A stretch of DNA of 12,453 nt from Planctomycetota bacterium (GTDB lineage Bacteria; Planctomycetota; Phycisphaerae; UBA1845; PWPN01): NCBI GenBank assembly GCA_016209665.1, contig JACQVT010000360.1, forward strand, positions 1 through 12,453, read 5' to 3'. This document shows, piece by piece, positions 7,771 through 12,453 of the stretch. The stretch's first letter is position 1. Every line of letters starts with the position of its first letter. The notes below the pieces were generated by a model, which saw only the letters and a list, made by a program, of their open reading frames with translations, was not told the origin of the DNA and did not search any database. Position numbers and translations under genes: made by a program.

Positions 7771-8234
7771 GCAAAGACCCCGTCCTCGATTCGGTCGATC
7801 AACTGCTCGACCTCACGGGCGCCGACCTCCGTGGTCGCGAAATCCAGGGGGATTTCGCCTCCCAGCCCCGGCTGCGGAGTCTGCAACCATTTGCGGGCGG
7901 CGTCCGGGTTACCTTCAAACAGATCGACGGCCTTGTCGAATACAGTTGACGCCCGAAGGACGCGGTCGGACTCGTCGGGACGCAGACGGCCTTCGCATTC
8001 GCGCCGGACCAGGGTCCGCCGCGGGATTTGCACAAAGTGGGCGATCTTGTCCCACGAGAGGCCGGTGGTTTTCTGGAACCGCGTCAGGTGGCTGAACGGA
8101 AACCCCGCCCGGACCCGACGGACAAGCCGCAGGGTGTCTCGGTCGTCGAGCCCGAGGCTGCGGCCCCGTCGACCGCGTCCGGCAGAACGCATCCTGGTTT
8201 TTCGTCCGCGAGGCTGCGAGCGCGTCGTCGGCAT
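7767..8234 (-). CDS. Xre/MbcA/ParS-type antitoxin of the RES toxin
   Basis: A 155-residue protein. The N-terminus is very basic (about 25 residues rich in Arg). A helical Xre-like DNA-binding region follows (FSHLTRFQKTTGLSWDKIAHFVQIPRRTLVRR), then the MbcA/ParS C-terminal toxin-binding domain (VFDKAVDLFEGNPDAARKWLQTPQPGLGGEIPLDFATTEVGAREVEQLIDRIEDGVFA). The 'P...GLGGxxPLDxxxTxxGxxxVxxLLxRIExG' signature is diagnostic. The C-terminal arm should plug the toxin's NAD pocket. The ATG at 8234 was chosen because GGGAGG lies 8 nt upstream; an in-frame ATG at 8291 would start inside the promoter described next. It is translationally coupled to the toxin and probably autorepresses. Confidence 0.92.
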   Translation of the reverse strand: MPTTRSQPRGRKTRMRSAGRGRRGRSLGLDDRDTLRLVRRVRAGFPFSHLTRFQKTTGLSWDKIAHFVQIPRRTLVRRECEGRLRPDESDRVLRASTVFDKAVDLFEGNPDAARKWLQTPQPGLGGEIPLDFATTEVGAREVEQLIDRIEDGVFA

Positions 8235-8260
8235 ACGAGCTTCCTCCCAGCTTGGCCATC

Positions 8261-8280
8261 TGGCGCAATCATACGCGCCA
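8261..8280. promoter_or_regulatory. Inverted repeat over the -10, candidate Xre antitoxin operator
   Basis: Perfect 6-bp arms TGGCGC and GCGCCA, separated by 8 bp that contain the -10 hexamer. A second near-palindrome (CTTG-n-CTT-n-AAG-n-CAAG, 8281-8297) covers the -35. Binding of the dimeric antitoxin here would block the promoter, as is known for Xre-family antitoxins. Actual binding is inferred from position. Confidence 0.45.
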
Positions 8281-8296
8281 CTTGGCTTCAAGGCAA
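8268..8296 (-). promoter_or_regulatory. Promoter of the RES-Xre operon
   Basis: On the minus strand: -35 TTGCCT (8291-8296), exactly 17 bp, then -10 TATGAT (8268-8273; 5 of 6 consensus). The predicted start is near 8261, leaving a leader of about 27 nt that contains the strong GGGAGG ribosome-binding site. The promoter sits just past the 3' end of the preceding gene on the same strand. Confidence 0.6.
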
Positions 8297-8306
8297 GCCT
8301 GCCCGG

Positions 8307-9311
8307 CTATGGCGGAGCGGTCTGGGGTTGCGAGGCAGTAGGTCGGAGGCCCAGCTCGGCGGGGGTTGAGCGGCTGACGCCGAAGATGAACTGCTGGCCC
8401 GGGCGGAAGCGTTCACGCAACTCGAAGTTCTCGAACGCGATTCCGCCGGGGATCGGTCGATCGTTCCGCCAGTAGGTATACCGGGCGTTGACGGCTACGT
8501 GCACATCATCTCGCCAGGTTCGCCCGGCCATTTTCCAGAACTGCGTCACCGGGAAGCCGCCGTAGTACCACCGATCCGTGCCGGGGAACGGCCGCGTGTC
8601 GGCGGGGTGATGTTCGTCGGTCGTGATGGCCACGACGAGGTCGCCCGCCTCCGTCACGGTCAGCCTGGGCAACGGATAAACGGCGTGCGGGGCGAAGTCG
8701 GTCCCGCGATAGTCGGGGTACAGCGTCAGGCTGCTGACGACCTCGTCCTTGAGCCAGAACAGCCGCGTCCGTGCCCGGTTGCCCATCGTGGCAGTGAGGA
8801 TGCAATACTCCATCGGCGAGCTGTCGGGCTCGGGCGTTACCGTCAACGCGATCTCGTCCGGCCGGTCGCTGCGTTGCTCGACGATCAGCCGCACATGGGC
8901 CCCGTTGTCGAACGGCTCGACGTGAATGACCACTTGAAGCTGCTCGATTGCATCACTGGCGCGGGACAGCTTGCCTCGGACCTCGCTTGCATCGACCCAC
9001 ATGCGTTTGCCGGCCGTTGCGTCCAGCCGGCTGGGCTCCAGTTCGCTGAAGGCCCGCCGGCCGCGCACGATCGGCTCGACGGCGATGAAGTTGATAAGGT
9101 CGTACTTGCCGTTGGGCAAGGTGGGATAGAGGATGCGGACAAGTCCCCGCGGGCCGTATGACGCTGGCGGAATGGCGAACTGCACACCTCCGCGGATCCC
9201 CCATACCGGCTGCCTGCCGTCGGTTCCGCCGCGCACCCAATCCACGGCCACCGCGTCGGGCACCGCCAGCAGGACGTGGACGATTACTGTCCAAAGCCAA
9301 GAGCGAGTCAC
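8307..9311 (-). CDS. Secreted protein of unknown function
   Basis: With the GTG at 9311 this is a 334-residue protein whose first 22 residues (MTRSWLWTVIVHVLLAVPDAVA, first codon GTG) make a good signal peptide ending in AVA. The mature part begins VDWVRGGTDGRQPVWGIRGGVQFAIPP and is rich in predicted beta strands, with no catalytic motif I recognise. The C-terminus has 'RPGQQFIFGVSRSTPAELG'. It contains one aromatic cluster (DRWYYGGFPVTQFWKMAGRTW) suggestive of a binding face. The frame extends to a GTG at 9383 that would overlap the upstream gene by 20 bp; neither start has a strong Shine-Dalgarno, and the signal peptide decided the choice. It follows the PepSY-like lipoprotein gene at 52 bp, so the two probably form an operon. 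Confidence 0.75.
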   Translation of the reverse strand: MTRSWLWTVIVHVLLAVPDAVAVDWVRGGTDGRQPVWGIRGGVQFAIPPASYGPRGLVRILYPTLPNGKYDLINFIAVEPIVRGRRAFSELEPSRLDATAGKRMWVDASEVRGKLSRASDAIEQLQVVIHVEPFDNGAHVRLIVEQRSDRPDEIALTVTPEPDSSPMEYCILTATMGNRARTRLFWLKDEVVSSLTLYPDYRGTDFAPHAVYPLPRLTVTEAGDLVVAITTDEHHPADTRPFPGTDRWYYGGFPVTQFWKMAGRTWRDDVHVAVNARYTYWRNDRPIPGGIAFENFELRERFRPGQQFIFGVSRSTPAELGLRPTASQPQTAPP

Positions 9312-9363
9312 AATCGTCGTCTCAACCCCGGCGGCCGCCCGTTGGATCCGGTCAAAGCCGGCC

Positions 9364-9858
9364 TCAGTCGTCGCCGACGTCACCGCCGTCAGCCCCGACC
9401 TTCTTCTCGCCCGGCAGGCCGCCTCGCCAATACTTCACCTCGTAGAAGATGGACGGCGGGTCGAGCGGTACGACGCTGCCCGTCTCGACGCGGGCCCGCA
9501 CCTCGACCTTCTCGAGCTTGGTCATCTTCCCATCGCCGACGATCGTTCGCAATCTCTCGGCGGCGGTGCTGGGCAGGTCGGTCAGGTCAACCTCGGTCTC
9601 AACTTCGATGATGGTGCCCTCGGCGGTCAGGAGCACGTCGGTGGTTCGGCCGTCCTCCGTCAGGGTGGCCTCGTACACGCGCAGGCCACCCTCCAGCTCG
9701 CTCGAGGCCTTCACCAGCCGGGCGTTCGGGAAGGCTGCCTCGACCGCTTCCGCCGCCTGTGGAGCCGCCGTGTTCAAGTCCAACGAACAGCCGAGCACCA
9801 GCATCGGCAGCAACAAGCCGGATCGGACGGTCGCGTTCCATCGTTGAACGAAGCGCAT
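9364..9858 (-). CDS. PepSY-like lipoprotein
   Basis: A 164-residue protein. Residues 1-23 form a lipoprotein signal peptide with lipobox VLGC (Cys24). The remainder resembles the PepSY-like fold: 'AVEAAFPNARLVKASSELEGGLRVYEATLTEDGRTTDVLLTAEGTIIEVETEVDLTDLP' shows the typical helix, then hairpins and an acid-rich second half. PepSY-like proteins are small periplasmic or surface domains, often found beside two-component systems; their molecular role is poorly defined. The C-terminus is acidic (GGDVGDD). The ATG at 9858 was chosen: AGGAG lies 7 nt upstream and the lipobox is correctly placed; the frame continues to 9903. It is divergent from a second PepSY-like gene, with a shared control region between them. 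Confidence 0.82.
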   Translation of the reverse strand: MRFVQRWNATVRSGLLLPMLVLGCSLDLNTAAPQAAEAVEAAFPNARLVKASSELEGGLRVYEATLTEDGRTTDVLLTAEGTIIEVETEVDLTDLPSTAAERLRTIVGDGKMTKLEKVEVRARVETGSVVPLDPPSIFYEVKYWRGGLPGEKKVGADGGDVGDD

Positions 9859-9971
9859 GGTCGACTCCTTGTGACTTAGGTTCAGTTGTGGACGGCCGGG
9901 CATGACCGCGCCCGGTGGTCCATCGGCCCCAGGGCTTGCGCACGAATTGGCGGCAGAGTATCCGGCGAATC

Positions 9972-9989
9972 ATGAGAGCATGATGAGAA
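9972..9989 (-). promoter_or_regulatory. Direct-repeat site for an OmpR/PhoB-type regulator, upstream of the lipoprotein gene
   Basis: On the minus strand this reads TTCTCAT, four bases, CTCTCAT: two 7-mers with an 11-bp period, one DNA turn. It ends 9 bp before the -10-like GATACT (9957-9962), the spacing at which PhoB-family sites replace a -35. It shares 15 of 18 bases with the site at 10037-10054. Binding by the response regulator encoded at 10890 is inferred from proximity. Confidence 0.5.
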
Positions 9990-10036
9990 GCCGGCCGCAG
10001 CCTCGCAACGGGTCGCCATTTTTCTGCCATCGGGGT

Positions 10037-10054
10037 TTCTCATGGTCCTCTCAT
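10037..10054 (+). promoter_or_regulatory. Direct-repeat site for an OmpR/PhoB-type regulator, upstream of the poly-Asp PepSY gene
   Basis: TTCTCAT, four bases, CTCTCAT on the plus strand, the mirror-oriented partner of the site at 9972-9989. It is followed 10 bp later by TATCGT (4 of 6 with TATAAT), implying a start near 10077 and a leader of about 148 nt. That leader would include the palindromic insertion at 10127-10203. Confidence 0.5.
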
Positions 10055-10126
10055 TCTGAGTTGATATCGTGGGTGCCAAGGCCGGGGCGGCAATCGGCTC
10101 TGGAGGGTCGAGGCCGCCGGCCGCGG

Positions 10127-10203
10127 TTTAGAGCTTGTCCCAAAACCCGTGTGGGACCGGCTTCCAGCCGGTCGGATTTCAAGGTTTTGGGATAAGCTCT
10201 TTA
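10127..10203. mobile_element. MITE-like element with terminal inverted repeats and TTTA duplication
   Basis: A 69-bp body (10131-10199) with 17-bp terminal inverted repeats, GAGCTTGTCCCAAAACC and GGTTTTGGGATAAGCTC, differing at one position. It is flanked on both sides by TTTA (10127-10130 and 10200-10203), which looks like a target-site duplication. It encodes no protein, so any mobility would need a transposase in trans. The centre holds one copy of the dispersed palindrome described in the next entry. The transcript would fold into a long hairpin ending 11 nt before the AAGGAG of the PepSY gene. Confidence 0.55.
10149..10173 (+). repeat. REP-like palindromic repeat, copy 1
   Basis: Contains the perfect hairpin GACCGGCT-TCC-AGCCGGTC preceded by GTGTGG. 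The reverse complement of this 25-mer matches copy 2 (10755-10779) at 24 of 25 positions. Chance translation of this type of repeat gives 'TGFQPV', a string I associate with intergenic repeats in planctomycete genomes. Confidence 0.65.
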
Positions 10204-10224
10204 GTGGATTGAAGGAGCATGACC

Positions 10225-10728
10225 ATGAGACGGCGCAAGGGTATGCTGATCGTGCTGGCGGCCGCGTGTGGCGGGCTGGCGTTCTCCTTGTGGGCGGCAG
10301 ACGTCACGATCGACCAGATACCGGCCAAGGCCCGCGAGGCACTGCAGAAGCTGGCCGGCGACAACAAGATCATCGAGGTGGAGGCCGAGAAGGAGCACGG
10401 TGTCCAGGTCTACGAGGCCGCCTGGGTGGCCGGCGGCTCGAAACACGAGGCCGAGGTCACCGCCGACGGCATCCTGCTGGAAATGGAGCAGGACGTGAAG
10501 GCCGAGGACGTCCCCGAGGCCGTCCGGGCCGCGGCGGAGAAGGCCCTGGCCGGAGCCCCAAAGCTGCACCACGAGATGCACACGGTGGTCTTCTTCGAGG
10601 TCGAAGGCAAGGTCAACGGTAAGAACAAAGAGGTATCCATCTCCCCGGCCGGCAAGCTGATGGGCGGGGAGGACGAAGACGAAGGCGATGATGATGACGA
10701 CGACGATGATGATGATGACGACAAGTGA
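10225..10728 (+). CDS. PepSY-like exported protein with poly-aspartate tail
   Basis: A 167-residue protein. Residues 1-25 form a signal peptide (basic MRRRKG, hydrophobic core, ending near LWAAD). Residues ~26-140 form tandem PepSY-like segments: 'IPAKAREALQKLAGDNKIIEVEAEKEHGVQVYEAAWVAGGSKHEAEVTADGILLEMEQDV' and a second half with 'VFFEVEGKVNGKNKEVSISPAGKLM'. The C-terminus is acidic (GGEDEDEGD) and ends with a run of twelve Asp and a Lys, probably a cation-binding tail. The ATG at 10225 was chosen because AAGGAG is 7 nt upstream; the ATG at 10219 is only 1 nt from it. It is a divergent paralogue of the lipoprotein to the left and lies upstream of a two-component system on the same strand. 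Confidence 0.85.
   Translation: MRRRKGMLIVLAAACGGLAFSLWAADVTIDQIPAKAREALQKLAGDNKIIEVEAEKEHGVQVYEAAWVAGGSKHEAEVTADGILLEMEQDVKAEDVPEAVRAAAEKALAGAPKLHHEMHTVVFFEVEGKVNGKNKEVSISPAGKLMGGEDEDEGDDDDDDDDDDDDK
10687..10722 (+). repeat. GAT/GAC trinucleotide tract encoding twelve aspartates
   Basis: Twelve consecutive Asp codons using both GAT and GAC in blocks (3 GAT, 3 GAC, 4 GAT, 2 GAC). The mixed codons suggest a maintained coding tract, but the block structure also leaves room for length change by slippage. A change in multiples of three would alter only the tail length. Confidence 0.85.
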
Positions 10729-10754
10729 AACGTCCTCCCACAGCCCTGAAAACG

Positions 10755-10779
10755 GACCGGTTGGAAGCCGGTCCCACAC
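10755..10779 (-). repeat. REP-like palindromic repeat, copy 2 (inverted relative to copy 1)
   Basis: GACCGG-TTGGAAG-CCGGTC followed by CCACAC; it matches copy 1 in inverted orientation at 24 of 25 bases, with weaker similarity continuing for about 20 bp on the outer side. It begins 26 bp after the stop of the poly-Asp PepSY gene, so the gene is flanked by an inverted pair. Confidence 0.65.
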
Positions 10780-10837
10780 CGGTTCTGGAGTGGGGCGTGA
10801 GTCGGCGCCCACTTGACCACAAACACCGGGATGATGG

Positions 10838-10873
10838 GCAGCCGAGGCCGATCCGTGAATCGGCCTCGGCTGC
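10838..10873 (+). terminator. Perfect 15-bp stem-loop before the response regulator, possible terminator or attenuator
   Basis: Arms 10838-10852 and 10859-10873 are exact reverse complements with a 6-nt loop (CCGTGA); the stem contains GCAGCCGAGGCCGAT. No T-tract follows, so a classical intrinsic terminator is not supported. It lies 109 nt after the PepSY stop and 16 nt before the regulator GTG. It may act as a terminator-like structure, protect the upstream message, or limit translation of the regulator. Confidence 0.5.
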
Positions 10874-10889
10874 GTCGCCGAGGCGTTTC

Positions 10890-11564
10890 GTGCGAGTCCT
10901 GCTCATTGAAGACTATGCTCCGCTGCGTTCCGCGCTGGCCAGGGGTCTCGAGGAGGCGGGCTTTGCCGTCGACGCGAGCGGCGATGGCGAGGAGGGGCTC
11001 TGGTACGCGCGATCGGCGGAGTACGACGTCATCGTGCTCGACCTGATGCTGCCGGGCCTGGACGGGCTCACCCTGTTGCGAACGCTTCGCCAGGAGGGAC
11101 GGGACGCCCACGTCCTGGTCCTGACCGCCAGGGACACGGTGGACGACCGCATCAAGGGCCTGAACACCGGAGCCGATGACTATCTGGTCAAGCCGTTCAG
11201 TTTCGATGAGCTGCTGGCCCGCGTTCGGGCCCTGGTCCGTCGACGCTACCAGAGCAAGGACCCGGTCCTGCGCATCGCCGACCTTCAGATCGATACCGTC
11301 CGCAAGCGGGTTCGGCGGGGTGCGGAAGACATCGAGTTGACCGCGCGGGAGTACGCCCTGTTGGAGTATCTCGCCCGTCGGGCCGGGGAACTGGTGACGC
11401 GCACCGACATCTGGGAGCACGTTTACGACTTCCGCGACACGGCCCAGAGCAACGTCGTGGATGTGTACATCGGATACCTGCGGCGCAAGATCGAGCGGCC
11501 CGGCCTGAGTCGGATCATTCACACCCGCCGGGGGCAGGGGTACATCCTGGGGGAGGACTCGTGA
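10890..11564 (+). CDS. OmpR/PhoB-family response regulator
   Basis: A 224-residue protein of normal family length. The receiver domain (1-~118) has the acidic pocket Glu7-Asp8, phospho-acceptor Asp51 (VLDLMLPGLDG), Thr79 and Lys101 (LVKPFS). The winged-helix DNA-binding domain (~128-222) has 'IELTAREYALLEYLARRAGELVTRTDIWEHVYD', 'SNVVDVYIGYLRRKIE' and the terminal 'IIHTRRGQGYIL'. This subgroup resembles the CusR/QseB type. Start: GTG at 10890, with GAGG 6 nt upstream, gives the usual MRVLLIEDY opening; the longer open frame to 10725 has no Shine-Dalgarno and translates the repeats. It overlaps the kinase gene (GTGA). It is the natural candidate to bind the TTCTCAT repeat sites 0.85-0.9 kb away. 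Confidence 0.95.
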   Translation: MRVLLIEDYAPLRSALARGLEEAGFAVDASGDGEEGLWYARSAEYDVIVLDLMLPGLDGLTLLRTLRQEGRDAHVLVLTARDTVDDRIKGLNTGADDYLVKPFSFDELLARVRALVRRRYQSKDPVLRIADLQIDTVRKRVRRGAEDIELTAREYALLEYLARRAGELVTRTDIWEHVYDFRDTAQSNVVDVYIGYLRRKIERPGLSRIIHTRRGQGYILGEDS

Positions 11565-12453
11565 GGATGTCGCTGCGAGCGCGCCTGCTGACGGGAACCA
11601 TCGCGGGAACGGCGACGGTGCTGTTGTGCGCCGGCATCGTGCTCTATTGGGTGATCCGGGAGAGGCTGTGGAACGAGTTTGACCAGGCCCTGTGCGCCAG
11701 GGCCTCCAGCCTGGCCTCGCTGGTCGAGCAGGAAGACGACGACATCGAGGTGGACGTCGATTACCGGGCCATGCCGGAGTTCGATCAGGCTGAACGGCCC
11801 GAGTACCTCCAGATCTGGCTGGGGGACGGAACGACCTTGGTGCGTTCCCCATCCCTGGGAGCGGGCAACCTGGCTCCGCCGCCGCCGGAGGCCCGCTACC
11901 CGTTCGTCAGCAGCGTTGGCCTGCCGGACGGGCGGCCCGGACGGTTCGTGGCCATCGCCGCCTTTCCTCGGCTGGATTCCCCCGGCAAGCGGGTCCAGCC
12001 TCGCCGGATTGTGGTGGGTATGGCGAAGGCCACCGCCGATCTCGTCGCCACGCTGGGGCGAATCCGGTGGCTGATGATTGCGGTGGCCCTGGCGGCGCTG
12101 GGTCTTTCGGCGGGGCTCCTCTTCGCGACCGTCGGCCGGGGAATGCGTCCGCTGGACCGGCTGGCCGGCACCATCGGGGGGCTGCGGCCCGACGATCTGT
12201 CGTCGCGGATCGATCTCGGTCCGCTGCCGGGCGAACTCGTGCCGGTGGTCGACCAGATGAACTCGCTGCTGGCCCGGATCGAGGCCGCGGTGCAGCGAGA
12301 AAAGGCATTCACCGCCGACGTGGCTCACGAGTTGCGGACCCCGCTGGCGGGTCTGCGGTCGACGCTGGAGGTGAGCCTGTCGCGCGAGCGGGACTCCCAG
12401 GCCTATCGAGCCGATCTGTCCGAGTGCCTCAAGATCAACGGGCAGATGCAGGC
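11561..12453 (+). CDS. Sensor histidine kinase, N-terminal part (runs off right edge)
   Basis: Open to the window end (about 297 codons). Counting from the ATG at 11567: TM1 at ~8-30, an extracytoplasmic sensor region ~31-163 with an acidic cluster (EQEDDDIEVDVDY) and 'LQIWLGDGTTLVRSPSL', TM2 ~167-189 (LMIAVALAALGLSAGLLFATV), HAMP ~190-240 (MRPLDRLAGTIGGLRPDDLSSRI), then HisKA with His254 in FTADVAHELRTPLAGLRS. The catalytic ATPase domain lies beyond the window. The kinase should phosphorylate the preceding regulator. GTG at 11561, overlapping the regulator TGA with GGGAGG 4 nt upstream, is favoured; ATG at 11567 is also possible. The layout resembles CusS/QseC-type kinases that respond to cations or envelope signals; the actual signal is unknown. 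Confidence 0.93.
   Translation, partial: MRMSLRARLLTGTIAGTATVLLCAGIVLYWVIRERLWNEFDQALCARASSLASLVEQEDDDIEVDVDYRAMPEFDQAERPEYLQIWLGDGTTLVRSPSLGAGNLAPPPPEARYPFVSSVGLPDGRPGRFVAIAAFPRLDSPGKRVQPRRIVVGMAKATADLVATLGRIRWLMIAVALAALGLSAGLLFATVGRGMRPLDRLAGTIGGLRPDDLSSRIDLGPLPGELVPVVDQMNSLLARIEAAVQREKAFTADVAHELRTPLAGLRSTLEVSLSRERDSQAYRADLSECLKINGQMQ

Larger units (their letters stand above)
9859..10224. other. Divergent control region between the two PepSY-like genes
   Basis: A 366-bp gene-free stretch. From left to right it holds the leader of the lipoprotein gene, a weak minus-strand -10 (GATACT, 9957-9962), an inverted copy of the TTCTCAT-N4-CTCTCAT site, 47 bp of spacer, a forward copy of the site, a plus-strand -10-like hexamer (TATCGT, 10065-10070), a featureless GC-rich stretch, a MITE-like insertion (10127-10203), and the AAGGAG ribosome-binding site of the rightward gene. 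No credible additional ORF was found. Confidence 0.7.

Noticed and set aside
7273..8475. 400-codon plus-strand open frame opposite the RES-Xre pair
   Set aside because: It spans two genes, their overlap and the promoter on the other strand, all of which are independently well supported.
9969..9984. Palindrome ATCATG-AGAG-CATGAT as a separate operator
   Set aside because: It overlaps the minus-strand direct-repeat site and is largely produced by it. The direct-repeat reading is preferred because the second site at 10037-10054 keeps the repeat but not the palindrome.
10813..10836. TTGACC as a -35 for a separate response-regulator promoter
   Set aside because: A five-of-six match, but no acceptable -10 hexamer occurs at 15-19 bp spacing.
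10410..11852. 480-codon minus-strand open frame across the PepSY end, the response regulator and the kinase start
   Set aside because: It is antisense to well-supported genes with complete family motifs. Its translation includes chance strings from the GAT/GAC tract and the REP-like repeat (TGFQPV), which is typical of high-GC shadow frames.

Overview
The window reads as a high-GC chromosomal segment from a planctomycete-like bacterium (Planctomycetota, perhaps Phycisphaerae). This is inferred from the large secreted beta-propeller/PHP proteins, small PIN and RES toxin-antitoxin cassettes of the kind common in that phylum, and copies of a dispersed palindromic repeat whose spurious translation contains 'TGFQPV'. 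No rRNA, tRNA, CRISPR array or transposase gene was seen.

Layout. Everything from 1 to 9858 is on the minus strand. At the left edge is the N-terminus of a membrane protein, possibly a metal P-type ATPase. Next is a three-gene toxin-antitoxin cassette: a small unknown protein (810-1058), an antitoxin (626-835) and a PIN-domain toxin (228-629). A two-gene operon follows, encoding large exported proteins that share an N-terminal extension, a beta-propeller, a C-terminal PHP-type metallohydrolase domain with its metal ligands intact, and a terminal beta-sandwich (4372-7170, then 1178-4327). Upstream of that operon is a RES-Xre toxin-antitoxin pair (7261-7770 and 7767-8234) with a good promoter and a palindrome over the -10. 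The metallohydrolase operon is therefore bracketed by two toxin-antitoxin modules facing the same way.

From 8307 to the right edge lies what looks like one envelope-sensing module. It contains a secreted protein of unknown function, a PepSY-like lipoprotein, a divergently transcribed PepSY-like protein ending in twelve aspartates, an OmpR/PhoB-family response regulator, and an overlapping sensor histidine kinase cut by the window edge. The divergent intergenic region holds two nearly identical 18-bp sites in opposite orientation. Each is a pair of 7-mers with an 11-bp period (TTCTCAT-N4-CTCTCAT), the architecture of PhoB/OmpR-family binding sites, and each lies about 10 bp from a -10-like hexamer for one of the two PepSY genes. 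The likely reading is that the response regulator controls both PepSY genes, and that the PepSY proteins act at the surface near the kinase sensor domain. The same area carries a MITE-like 69-bp insertion, two inverted copies of the dispersed palindrome, and a perfect 15-bp stem just before the regulator.
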